The notes under the pieces were generated by a model. The model did no database searches, was not told where the DNA came from, and saw only the letters and a program-made list of their open reading frames with translations. A stretch of 7,909 nucleotides of DNA from Chloroflexota bacterium. GTDB lineage: Bacteria > Chloroflexota > Anaerolineae > 4572-78 > J111. Shown here in pieces: positions 1-6,751 of this stretch. Positions within the stretch are counted from its first letter, which is position 1. Every line of letters begins with the position of its first letter. The DNA is taken from assembly GCA_003695455.1 (NCBI GenBank), contig RFJF01000593.1, positions 1 through 7,909 on the forward strand, written 5' to 3'. A program made the translations under genes and the position numbers.

Positions 1-1241
1 TCCAAATCCTCGTCTTCGGCGTGCTGGCGAATGGTATTTTTCTCGACATCCTGCGCGCCGTAACTGACACCGGTGATAATTGGGTTGAGGTCTTCTTCGC
101 GCAGTACGTGGCTCAAATCGAGCGGGTATTTGCCGAATTCCCGCGCCGCGTCGAACATAGCCACAATATTTTCGGGCGGCACATCGGCGCCGATGTCGTG
201 GCAGGGCGACAGGATGTAGCCGCCGCCGGGAGCCAGATCGTGGATGCGTTTGGCTACATCGTAGCGCACCTCTTCCGGCGTTGAGAAGGGGAGCATTTGC
301 TGCACGTCAATCGCCCCGTGAAAACAGAGCCGGTCGCCAAATTCGGCCTTGAGCCAGGCGGTCTCCATGCCGGTGGCCGAGGTTTGGATGGGGTTGAGCA
401 CATCCACGCCCATTTCAATGATGTCGTTGATGACCGGGGCCACCGTGCCGTCGGTGTGGTACATAAATTTCACGTCGGCCTGCCCTTTGATGTGGTCAAT
501 CAATTCTGCCAGGCGGGGTTTGATGAGCGTGCGGAAAGTATCGGGCGAAATCATCATGGCGTTCTGCGCCCCGATGTCATCGGTAAAGTAAACCATTTGC
601 GTGTACGGGCCTACCACCTTGAGATACTGTGTCCACATCTCTTTGTAGAGCCACAGCAGCTTGTCAAGCAGCGCTTCGGCAAAGGTCAAATCGTTGGCCA
701 AATCGGCAAACATTTGCTCGTAGCCGCGAATCTGGAGCGCCTTGGTCAGAATTCCACCTTTGATGCTGTCGGCCACTACCACGTAACCGGTGTTGTTGTA
801 CCAGTGTTTGGCCTGCTCGCCCAGCCCCGTGAACATGTCCGGGTTGTAGGGGTCGGGCCAATCGTAGGTGTCCAGATCGGCCAGGGTGGCGTTTTGCAGC
901 GGCGAATGTGAAACGCTGTAGGCGGTGAGCATATATTGCCAGTGAATGCCCCACATATCGCGGTAGGTGTCCGGGCCAATGTCCTCTACGCCCACCCAGT
1001 TGGGCACCAGCCAGCGAAAATCAACATCAAACTTTTGCAGTAACTTTTCGTCCGGAAACACGTTTTGCACCATTCTGTCCAAAATGGCGTTTTCATTTTT
1101 GAGCGATGCATCCTTCAGGTACGCTTTCAGGCTGCTGTACGCCTGCCGGTGCAGCGAACCCACGTGCCGTCCCAAATCAACGGGTACACGGTCGGCCTCG
1201 CGGTGATTGATGATTGCTTCAAATCGCTCTCGTGGGGTCAT
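1..1241 (-). CDS. Uroporphyrinogen decarboxylase-family protein (UroD/MtaA-like), 3' end beyond window
   Basis: The reading frame is open for 413 codons from the ATG at 1241 to the left edge, so the C-terminus is missing. The start fits the family: MTPRERFEAI is followed by DRVPVDLG, the usual opening of UroD-like proteins, and GAGGA lies 4 nt upstream. Other family features are the FTDDIGAQNA segment, a YHTDG segment (residues 261-265), DVLNPIQ, and SPCHDIGADVPPEN (about 345-358). Known family members either decarboxylate uroporphyrinogen or move methyl groups from corrinoid proteins (MtaA/MtbA/CmuA type). Many uncharacterised paralogues sit in sugar-catabolism loci, as here. The methyltransferases use an H-x-C...C zinc site. 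Here the H-x-C position reads H262-T-D264, while Cys347 is present, so a classical zinc site is incomplete. A true heme-pathway role is unlikely given the neighbours. It follows the isomerase gene after 67 bp in the same direction and is probably in the same operon. Family assignment is firm; substrate is unknown. Confidence 0.85.
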   Translation of the reverse strand, partial: MTPRERFEAIINHREADRVPVDLGRHVGSLHRQAYSSLKAYLKDASLKNENAILDRMVQNVFPDEKLLQKFDVDFRWLVPNWVGVEDIGPDTYRDMWGIHWQYMLTAYSVSHSPLQNATLADLDTYDWPDPYNPDMFTGLGEQAKHWYNNTGYVVVADSIKGGILTKALQIRGYEQMFADLANDLTFAEALLDKLLWLYKEMWTQYLKVVGPYTQMVYFTDDIGAQNAMMISPDTFRTLIKPRLAELIDHIKGQADVKFMYHTDGTVAPVINDIIEMGVDVLNPIQTSATGMETAWLKAEFGDRLCFHGAIDVQQMLPFSTPEEVRYDVAKRIHDLAPGGGYILSPCHDIGADVPPENIVAMFDAAREFGKYPLDLSHVLREEDLNPIITGVSYGAQDVEKNTIRQHAEDEDL

Positions 1242-1308
1242 TTTTTCCTCTTTCTTTTCTCGCAGTCATTTCAACAAACTATCGATGCCGGCAAAGCGGC
1301 GTGCCACA

Positions 1309-2730
1309 TCACTTCATATCAACCGGCGTAATGTTTAACATACGGCACACGTGTTCCAGCTCGGTCAGGTAGGTGCCGGCTACACCCAGAATGTGGTTTG
1401 AGCCAAATTCCCCGATAAATTTTTCCAGGTCAACATCCATTTTGATGAAGGCGGTGGGCAGTTGGTGGCTGCCGCGGGCCTGCACAAATGCGTCGTACTC
1501 TTCGGGGGAAATATCAACCGTTTTCCCGGCGATGATGGCCATAAAATACTCGCCATTTTTGCGGTAGAGGCGGGCCAGTGTCAGCGGGCCTGGGGCGGTG
1601 GTGAAGTAGGTGATGGCCCCGCCGGCGGGCCGGTTGGCCGGGCGGAGTTCCACCTTTTGCAGGTTGTCGGCGGGGTTGTCTGAGCGGGCGGCGTACCAGG
1701 CGCAGAACGCGCCGCAATTGGGAAAATAGAAGGTTTGCCGCGCCTCGTCAATGTAGCTAACATCCATAAACAGGGCCGGTTTTCCGCCGGACACCGACTT
1801 GAGAATCTCCATTGTCAGGGCCGCGTCGCCGTCGGCTTCGCAGGCCATCATCACCGGCTCTTTGCTGCCGCCGGCGTCAAACGGGCCGGGCAGCAGCGCC
1901 GCCGAGAGGCATTGCGGCACGTAGTGGTTGGTCATATCGGGCATGCATTTGATGCCCACAAAATCCAGCCCCAATTCGCTGATGATTTCTTTGGTGGCCA
2001 AGTAGCAGCGCGCCTGAAAATTCAGTTTTTCCGGGGTCAGTTTGTCGTTATATTTGACCGCGCCCGCATGTTGGGTGAGCCAGTTGACCATCTGCGCCGC
2101 GTCCTCCGGCGGCACCAGTTCGGCGCGGCGCACAATTTCCAACTGGTCAATGTGCTCGGTGTCCACGCCGAAAAGTTGTTTCCACTGCATCGGGTCAAAC
2201 GTGCCGGTGTCGATGCCCAGCGAGCGCCCGCCAAACAGCCCGTACACTTTGCCGCGCAACCGGGCCGTGGCCGATGCCGCCCGGAAATAGGGCAGCACCC
2301 TCTCGGCGATGGCCCCGTTGGCGGCGTCAAAATCCTGCCGTACGCGCAAATGAGGGTAGCCAATTTGCGCCAGCGTGCCGGCGGCCCCCAAAAAGCCCAC
2401 CGTGCTGTGCGTGCTGGGGTGTTTGTTGCCGATGAGTACCGTGGGCAAATTCATCCGCTGGATGCCGCGCACGACCAGGTTGGGCGATGTCCAGCAGGGT
2501 GTGTGCGCCACCAGCGCCTCGACGCCCGCCGCTTTGAGCGCATCCACCTGTCCGTCAATGTCCGCTTTGGTGCGGGCCACGGATTCGGCGGCGTGCAGCG
2601 CCACCGGCAGGCTGCCAAAGTATTCAACGGCCTGCCGGTGGCGCGGTTCGGTGTGGGCTTTAAAGTAATGCTCCCACTCGTGCGCGCGGTGGTCGCCAAA
2701 GGTAATCAATCCGATTTTGGGTTGATTCAT
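1309..2730 (-). CDS. L-fucose/L-arabinose isomerase-like protein
   Basis: This 473-residue protein resembles the FucI/AraA superfamily of metal-dependent aldose-ketose isomerases. The N-terminal part begins KIGLITFGDHR and continues with VEALVAHTPCWTSP, like the substrate-binding N-terminal domains of the family. The C-terminal half carries three candidate metal/catalytic positions in the FucI order: Glu298 (MACEADGD), Asp323 (FMDVSYID) and His446 (GSNHILGVAGTY). The 25-residue Glu-Asp spacing is close to that in E. coli FucI (Glu337, Asp361, with His528). It is shorter than classical FucI (about 590 residues) and close to AraA size, as in many uncharacterised FucI-like proteins. The expected reaction is isomerisation of a free aldose to a ketose in the cytoplasm; the sugar cannot be read from sequence. 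The ATG at 2730 is preceded by GAGGTG, which overlaps the stop codon of the SDR gene 11 bp upstream, indicating translational coupling. Fold is well supported, substrate is not. Confidence 0.85.
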   Translation of the reverse strand: MNQPKIGLITFGDHRAHEWEHYFKAHTEPRHRQAVEYFGSLPVALHAAESVARTKADIDGQVDALKAAGVEALVAHTPCWTSPNLVVRGIQRMNLPTVLIGNKHPSTHSTVGFLGAAGTLAQIGYPHLRVRQDFDAANGAIAERVLPYFRAASATARLRGKVYGLFGGRSLGIDTGTFDPMQWKQLFGVDTEHIDQLEIVRRAELVPPEDAAQMVNWLTQHAGAVKYNDKLTPEKLNFQARCYLATKEIISELGLDFVGIKCMPDMTNHYVPQCLSAALLPGPFDAGGSKEPVMMACEADGDAALTMEILKSVSGGKPALFMDVSYIDEARQTFYFPNCGAFCAWYAARSDNPADNLQKVELRPANRPAGGAITYFTTAPGPLTLARLYRKNGEYFMAIIAGKTVDISPEEYDAFVQARGSHQLPTAFIKMDVDLEKFIGEFGSNHILGVAGTYLTELEHVCRMLNITPVDMK

Positions 2731-2737
2731 GGCGTTT

Positions 2738-2744
2738 CACCTCA
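2738..2744 (-). promoter_or_regulatory. Ribosome binding site of the isomerase overlapping the SDR stop codon
   Basis: On the minus strand TGAGGTG contains the TGA stop of the SDR gene (2742-2744) and the Shine-Dalgarno GAGGTG, 7 nt before the isomerase ATG at 2730. The shared bases make translational coupling between the two genes likely. Confidence 0.7.
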
Positions 2745-3524
2745 ACTTCTTTTTTCCAGCCGGCTGGGAAATGCCTGAATGCTGCGTCCGCCGTCCGGGT
2801 AGATGGATTGGCCCACAAAGTAGCTGGAGTCATCGCTGGCCATAAAAACGCAAACGCGGGCAATTTCTTCGCAACTGGCAATGTAGCCAATGGGCAGGCG
2901 GTCCATCAATTGTTTGTGTTTTTCTTCATTGTGTACCACGCGCTCCATCAGTTCGGTCAGCACCGGGCCGGGCGAGACGCAATTGACCCGGATGCCCCGG
3001 CCGATGAGCGACAGCCCCATGGCTTTGGTCAACTGGTTGACCGCGCCTTTGGCCGCGCAGTAGGGAATCTGGTCGCCGAGCGCCAGAATTGCCATCACCG
3101 AGCCGATGTTGACGATGACTCCCGGTTTGTCCTGCTCAACCATCACCCGCGCAGCGGCCTGGCTCATCAAGAAGGTGCCTTTCAGGTCAACGCTCATCAC
3201 CCAATCCCAATCCTCTTCAGTGATTTCAAAGAAATCGGCGCTGTGGTTGACTCCGGCGTTGTTGACCACAATGTCTACCGTGCCGTACGTTTTGACGGTT
3301 TCGGCCACCACGTGGTCCACGTCGGCTTTTTTGCTGACATCACAGCGCACAAAAATGGCGTCGCCGCCCGTCGCCCGGATGTCGTCTACCACTTTTTGTC
3401 CCAGTTCTACGGTGCGGCCAGTGCAGACAACTTTGGCCCCTTCTTTGACGTATTCCTGGGCAATGGCAACGCCAATGCCTTTGGTTGCGCCGGTTACAAT
3501 GGCGATTTTGTCTTTCAGTTTCAT
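2742..3524 (-). CDS. SDR-family NAD(P)-dependent oxidoreductase
   Basis: This 260-residue protein is a complete classical short-chain dehydrogenase/reductase. The Rossmann glycine motif TGATKGIG is at residues 11-18, CDV at 61-63, NNAG at 88-91, the catalytic Ser142 in NIGSV, and Tyr155/Lys159 in YCAAK, followed by NCVSPGPVLTE. The YPDGG near the C-terminus (242-246) is typical of the family. Arg37 at the end of the second strand (CTGR), where NAD-preferring members usually have Asp, hints at NADP(H), but this is weak. The helix-4 position that is usually Asn (VNLKG) is Asp113 (VDLKG). The ATG at 3524 is preceded by GAGGAG (3531-3536) with a 6-nt spacer. It lies 20 bp after the creatininase-family gene and 11 bp before the isomerase gene, so all three should share an mRNA. 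It probably oxidises or reduces a hydroxyl of a sugar, polyol or sugar acid; the substrate is unknown. Confidence 0.93.
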   Translation of the reverse strand: MKLKDKIAIVTGATKGIGVAIAQEYVKEGAKVVCTGRTVELGQKVVDDIRATGGDAIFVRCDVSKKADVDHVVAETVKTYGTVDIVVNNAGVNHSADFFEITEEDWDWVMSVDLKGTFLMSQAAARVMVEQDKPGVIVNIGSVMAILALGDQIPYCAAKGAVNQLTKAMGLSLIGRGIRVNCVSPGPVLTELMERVVHNEEKHKQLMDRLPIGYIASCEEIARVCVFMASDDSSYFVGQSIYPDGGRSIQAFPSRLEKRS

Positions 3525-3530
3525 AGTTCG

Positions 3531-3536
3531 CTCCTC
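3531..3536 (-). promoter_or_regulatory. Shine-Dalgarno GAGGAG for the SDR gene
   Basis: The minus-strand hexamer GAGGAG lies 6 nt before the ATG at 3524, inside the 20-bp gap after the creatininase-family gene. It fixes the SDR start. Confidence 0.7.
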
Positions 3537-3544
3537 AAAAACTG

Positions 3545-4357
3545 TTAGCCCACCGGCGGTTTTTCGCCGACGGCGTACCGGCTGCGGATGTCTTCAATCA
3601 GTTCGGCCACGTGATCAACCACGCCCGTCACAATTTTCTCGCCTTTTTCGCGGGTGGCTTTGGTGGCGTCGCCGATGATGCCGTTTTCCAGTTCCTTGTA
3701 TTCGGGGCGGGCAAAGGTGCCCTCAAAGTGATACATCATCCCCGGCCGCGGGCGCTGCCCCGGCGCAATGATGAACTTACGGTCAACCAGCGGTTCGCCG
3801 CCGCCTTTGCCGGCCTTGCTCATATCCACCAGTTCCGGGAACAAGTAGAGCGCCACCGAGGTTTCGGCCTCGTCGGCGTGCCACATATAATCATCCAGCA
3901 CATCCTGATTGTCGCGTAAAAAGTCGTACCAGTGCAGCGACAGGGCAAAGATGCCTTCAATGCCCAGTTTATGCACGGCCACAATGGTGGAGGAAACCTG
4001 CCCGTGCGCCGACAGAATGATGAACTTATTGTAACCCGCCACCTGTGCGCCGCGCACAATATCCATAATCAGGCCGATGTGGGTTTCGTAGGTTAGTGGA
4101 ATGTTGCCCGGCATTTTCCAGTGGTGGTAGGGGTGCGAACCGTACATGGGGCAGGGCAGCAGCATGACGCCGGTTTTTTTAGAAATCAACTCGGCCATGC
4201 CGATGGCGTTGAAATCATCGTCGCCGCAGGGGCAGTGGGGGCCATGCTGCTCAATGGCCCCAATCGGCAGAATGGCGATGTCACACACCTCTTTGGCGTG
4301 ACGAACAATTTCTTCGGCAGGTAAATTTTGCCACCAGAGTGCTTTTTGCTCAGACAT
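3545..4357 (-). CDS. Creatininase-family metallohydrolase
   Basis: This 270-residue protein has the length and signature of the creatininase / creatinine amidohydrolase family, whose members hydrolyse cyclic or linear amides (creatininase, FAPy deformylase ArfB, MftE) with two metal ions. The first metal block is LPIGAIEQHGPHCPCGDDD, where Glu36, His38 and Asp47 align with the usual E-x-H...D ligands. The second block reads LSAHGQV (His118) where the family usually has NGHGGN, so the flanking Asn residues are absent. The third is HADEAETSVAL (160-170), corresponding to the HAGxxETS block, with Glu165. The ATG at 4357 is preceded by AAAGGA (4365-4370). In a sugar-catabolism operon it may open a lactone or cyclic diketone or cleave an amide, but that is inference. 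It is the first of a tightly spaced run with the SDR (20 bp) and isomerase genes. No signal peptide is seen, so it should be cytoplasmic. The family is certain, the reaction is not. Confidence 0.9.
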   Translation of the reverse strand: MSEQKALWWQNLPAEEIVRHAKEVCDIAILPIGAIEQHGPHCPCGDDDFNAIGMAELISKKTGVMLLPCPMYGSHPYHHWKMPGNIPLTYETHIGLIMDIVRGAQVAGYNKFIILSAHGQVSSTIVAVHKLGIEGIFALSLHWYDFLRDNQDVLDDYMWHADEAETSVALYLFPELVDMSKAGKGGGEPLVDRKFIIAPGQRPRPGMMYHFEGTFARPEYKELENGIIGDATKATREKGEKIVTGVVDHVAELIEDIRSRYAVGEKPPVG

Positions 4358-4364
4358 TTTTTAA

Positions 4365-4370
4365 TCCTTT
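4365..4370 (-). promoter_or_regulatory. Shine-Dalgarno AAAGGA for the creatininase-family gene
   Basis: The minus-strand AAAGGA lies 7 nt before the ATG at 4357. It supports this start. Confidence 0.6.
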
Positions 4371-4409
4371 CTTTGTGTTGCCGTTATGGCAAATAGTTGG
4401 GTTATTTTT

Positions 4410-4475
4410 AAAACGTGAAACGCAAAACGTAATTTTTTCTGGTTGCCGCTGATTACGTTTTACGTTTTGCGTTTT
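4410..4475. repeat. Inverted heptanucleotide repeat in the gap between Ldh_2 and creatininase genes
   Basis: The left arm (4410-4433) contains three tandem heptamers AAACGTG, AAACGCA and AAACGTA (4411-4431). The right arm (4452-4475) contains the same words in reverse complement, TACGTTT, TACGTTT and TGCGTTT (4454-4474). The 24-nt arms pair at 21 of 24 positions around an 18-nt loop, so the transcript from either strand could form a long AT-rich hairpin. It occupies most of the 126-bp gap between the two genes. It could act as an mRNA-stabilising or partially terminating element, or simply be a dispersed repeat. A T-run follows the stem on the plus strand (4472-4476), but on the minus strand no clean T-tract follows, so I do not call it a terminator. 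Confidence 0.75.
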
Positions 4476-4483
4476 TAACACAG

Positions 4484-5548
4484 TTACAATTCCGCCAGCA
4501 TTGTTTCCATGCCCAGTTCGCTCCCCAGTGCCAGCAACTCCCGGTACAGGTCGGCCGGCAGGGGGATGCCGTTGGCGGCCCGTTTTTGCGCCGTGCGATA
4601 CTCCAGCTCACCGGGAAGCAGCATCTCCTGCGTTTCATCCCACATGGGCGAAGCTTTGATGGTGGCCTGAAATTCGGCCATGCGGGCGGCCATATCTTCC
4701 CGGCTGATAATGGCCTCCGGATTGATGACAATCATAAAATGACCGGTCAGGCTGGGTTCATCGGGCTGCCTGTACATACTTTTCATCTGGTGCTGGAACA
4801 CGCCGCCGGTGATGACCCCGCACAAAATATCCACGGCGTAAGACAGCCCCAACCCTTTGTGACCGCCCACCGGCAGCAAAAATCCCTTGAACCCTTCATC
4901 CGGGTCATCGGTGGGGCGGCCGTCGCGGTCGGTAGCCCAGTCCAGCGGGATTTTTTCGCCTTTTTTGCTGGCCAGCAGCAGTTTGCCGCCAGCCACGTTG
5001 GAGAGCGAAATATCCAGCACAAAGGGGAACTCGCCAAAGGTGGGCACAGCCAGGGCGATGGGATTGTTGCCGGTGATGGGTTTGTTGCCGCCCGGCGCCA
5101 CAACATTGGGGATGACGTTAGCCATCACAATGCCAATCATGCCCTGCTCGGCGGCCATGCGGGCGTACAGACCGGTGGCCCCAAAATGGTTGCTGTGAAC
5201 CACCCCCACCGCACTCACGTTGTACTGCCGCGCCAGTTCGATGGCTCGCCGCATGGCGTCGCGGCCTACTACAAAGCCCATCCCGTCATCGCCGTGCCAC
5301 AACTCAAATGCCAGCGAGCCGCCTACCTGGCGCACCTGCGGTGCCGGGTTGATGGCTCCACTTCGCAACCGTTGGGTGTAAATGGGCAGGCGCAGCACGC
5401 CGTGTGAATCGATGCCCCACAGGTTGGTTTGCACCAGCGCCTGTGCGCTGAAGGCGGCATCGGCATCATTCATTCCGCTGCGGGCAAAAAGTTCGGTGAC
5501 AAACGCGGTTAACGCGCTGGGACTCACAAGAATTTGCTCATTGGACAT
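4484..5548 (-). CDS. Ldh_2/MDH-type NAD(P)-dependent oxidoreductase (malate/L-lactate dehydrogenase family)
   Basis: This 354-residue protein belongs to the type-2 malate/lactate dehydrogenase family, which has a non-Rossmann NAD(P)-binding fold and includes ureidoglycolate dehydrogenase (AllD), 2,3-diketo-L-gulonate reductase (DlgD/YiaK) and sulfolactate dehydrogenase (ComC). Visible hallmarks are WGIDSHGVLRLP (His49 matches the catalytic His of the family), VVHSNHFGATGLYA (116-129), GNNPIALAVPT (160-170), VLDISLSNVAGGKLLLA (177-193), and GGHKGLGLSYAVDILCG (228-244). Length is normal. Members interconvert 2-oxo and 2-hydroxy acids, so a sugar-acid or hydroxy-acid substrate is plausible. The ATG at 5548 has AAGGAG 12 nt upstream (5561-5566), a somewhat long spacing, with GAGAG closer. 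It is separated by 183 bp from the upstream regulator gene and 126 bp from the next gene, and both gaps contain heptamer repeats. It could be co-transcribed with the regulator or have its own promoter, which I could not identify. Confidence 0.92.
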   Translation of the reverse strand: MSNEQILVSPSALTAFVTELFARSGMNDADAAFSAQALVQTNLWGIDSHGVLRLPIYTQRLRSGAINPAPQVRQVGGSLAFELWHGDDGMGFVVGRDAMRRAIELARQYNVSAVGVVHSNHFGATGLYARMAAEQGMIGIVMANVIPNVVAPGGNKPITGNNPIALAVPTFGEFPFVLDISLSNVAGGKLLLASKKGEKIPLDWATDRDGRPTDDPDEGFKGFLLPVGGHKGLGLSYAVDILCGVITGGVFQHQMKSMYRQPDEPSLTGHFMIVINPEAIISREDMAARMAEFQATIKASPMWDETQEMLLPGELEYRTAQKRAANGIPLPADLYRELLALGSELGMETMLAEL

Positions 5549-5573
5549 TGGGTTGGCTCTCTCCTTGAAAATA

Positions 5574-5605
5574 CGGTAGGCGGTAGGCAGCGAATGGTGA
5601 ATGGC
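5574..5605. repeat. Tandem heptamer duplications upstream of the Ldh_2 gene
   Basis: CGGTAGG is duplicated exactly (5574-5580, 5581-5587). After four bases, GAATGGT is followed by GAATGGC (5592-5605). The seven-base period matches the heptamers in the 4410-4475 inverted repeat. The rest of the 183-bp gap (5606-5731) is C/T-rich; no promoter or terminator is convincing there, only a short CTGC/GCAG stem near 5665-5677. Confidence 0.6.
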
Positions 5606-5731
5606 AAATAGCCCTCTGCACCTTGCCTCCCCATCACCCCTGCTCCCTATCTCTTTTTGCCACCTGCGACTTGCAGCCCGTTTTCATCCATCGTTGCCGC
5701 GCCGCAGAAACTGTTGCACGTCTGTGAAAAA

Positions 5732-6739
5732 TTACAGCCGGGCAGAATTCCGCCGCACCAGGTCAACGGGAATCCATTCGATAACCGGTTCCTGGCCGGG
5801 ATTCTCGATGGCGTTCAACAGCACTTCGATGCTGGTTTCAACCAGCCGGTCCGCCGGCTGGCGCACGGTGGTCAGTGAGTAGGGCGGCCAACCGGCCATT
5901 TCGATGTCATCATACCCAACAATGGATAACTGCTCCGGCACATTTATGCCCAAATCACGGGCACAATCCAGCGCGCCCATCGCAATCAAATCGCTGGCAC
6001 AAAAGATAGCATCGGGCCGGTTTTCGCTCCGCAACAGGCGATTGGCGGCAGCGTAGCCGGCCGGGTAGGTGTACTCCAGCGCCGCTTCGCGCAGCGCCAG
6101 CGTGTGCCCGCGTTCCGCCAACCGCTCGGTGAAGCCGCGCTCCCGGTCCCGGTTGGTCGAGCTTCCTTCTTCGCCGGCAATGTAGGCCGGCCACACGTGA
6201 CCGGCATCGAGCAGGGCGTCGGCCACCAGCCGGCCGCCACCCACGTTGTCGCAGCAAACGGCATTGGCGGTGGTGTCCAGTTCGTACCGGTTGAACAGTA
6301 CCACCGGAGTGCCGGCCCGCGCTGCTTCGTCTGCCATTTTTGATGACAGCGTGGCCGAGGTGACAATCACGCCGTCAACCTGATATTGCAGCGCCATTGG
6401 CAATGTTTCTTCAACCTGCTGGTCCTGCGCGGCGTTCAGCAGCAACGTCCAGTACCCGCGTTCCTGTAATCGGCGGGTAAATTCGCGGAACACGTACCAG
6501 TAAAACGGATTGCCAAAACGGACCAGCACAATGCCAATGATTTTGGTTGAGTGTTTGATCAAACTGCGGGCGATGGCGTTGGGGCGATAGCCCAGCGCTT
6601 CGGCGGCTTCAAGCACCTGGCGGCGGGTTTCGGGCGAAACGCTGGCTCCGTCTGTGAACGTGCGCGACACCGCTGCCTGCGAAACGCCGGCCAGCCGGGC
6701 AACATCGTGCTGTGAAATTGGTCGGTCTGAATTGCTCAT
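5732..6739 (-). CDS. LacI-family transcriptional regulator A
   Basis: This is a complete 335-residue LacI/GalR-family repressor. The N-terminal helix-turn-helix covers residues 8-28 (ISQHDVARLAGVSQAAVSRTF); the recognition helix begins with Gln21-Ala22. The hinge helix is YRPNAIARSL (51-60), with the ARSL that intercalates in family members. The periplasmic-binding-protein-like core follows: IIGIVLVRFGNPFY, VDGVIVTSA, VVLFNRYE, ASDLIAMGAL and SIVGYDDIEMAGW, with an Arg-rich ligand segment NRDRERGF (196-203). The start is well fixed: an in-frame TAA lies 17 codons upstream with no ATG, GTG or TTG between, although the ribosome site (GAG at 6749-6751) is weak. It is the first gene of the minus-strand run and lies 12 bp downstream of a 33-bp palindromic operator, so autoregulation is likely. 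The inducer is presumably the sugar handled by the downstream enzymes, but this is inferred. Confidence 0.95.
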   Translation of the reverse strand: MSNSDRPISQHDVARLAGVSQAAVSRTFTDGASVSPETRRQVLEAAEALGYRPNAIARSLIKHSTKIIGIVLVRFGNPFYWYVFREFTRRLQERGYWTLLLNAAQDQQVEETLPMALQYQVDGVIVTSATLSSKMADEAARAGTPVVLFNRYELDTTANAVCCDNVGGGRLVADALLDAGHVWPAYIAGEEGSSTNRDRERGFTERLAERGHTLALREAALEYTYPAGYAAANRLLRSENRPDAIFCASDLIAMGALDCARDLGINVPEQLSIVGYDDIEMAGWPPYSLTTVRQPADRLVETSIEVLLNAIENPGQEPVIEWIPVDLVRRNSARL

Positions 6740-6751
6740 TGGGCTTGACTC

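Noticed and set aside
297..911. 204-codon plus-strand open frame opposite the UroD-like gene
   Set aside because: Mirror-frame composition (His, Val, Gly) and no motif; the minus strand is continuously open with UroD-family motifs.
1..1241. UroD-like gene considered as heme-pathway hemE
   Set aside because: N-terminal sequence and motifs fit the uncharacterised UroD-like paralogues, and the neighbours are catabolic genes, not heme genes.
1242..1308. 67-bp gap before the UroD-like gene examined for a terminator or operator
   Set aside because: Only a TGCCGGCA short palindrome is present, with no stem plus T-tract and no match to either operator type.
1735..2778. 347-codon open frame on the plus strand opposite the isomerase gene
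   Set aside because: Its product is rich in His, Arg, Gly and Ala with no recognisable motif, as expected for the mirror frame of a GC-rich gene, and the opposite strand encodes a clear isomerase.
2808..3548. 246-codon plus-strand open frame opposite the SDR gene
   Set aside because: Antisense shadow of a gene with intact SDR motifs; no ribosome site or family signature.
4410..4475. The inverted repeat considered as a MITE or an intrinsic terminator
   Set aside because: No target-site duplication was seen, arms are low-complexity heptamers, the stem is AT-rich, and the minus-strand transcript lacks a following T-run.
4586..5407. 273-codon plus-strand open frame opposite the Ldh_2 gene
   Set aside because: Antisense shadow with His/Gly/Gln-biased composition; the minus-strand protein has all family hallmarks.
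4410..5605. Heptamer repeats considered as a CRISPR array
   Set aside because: Units are seven bases, directly adjacent and without unique spacers.
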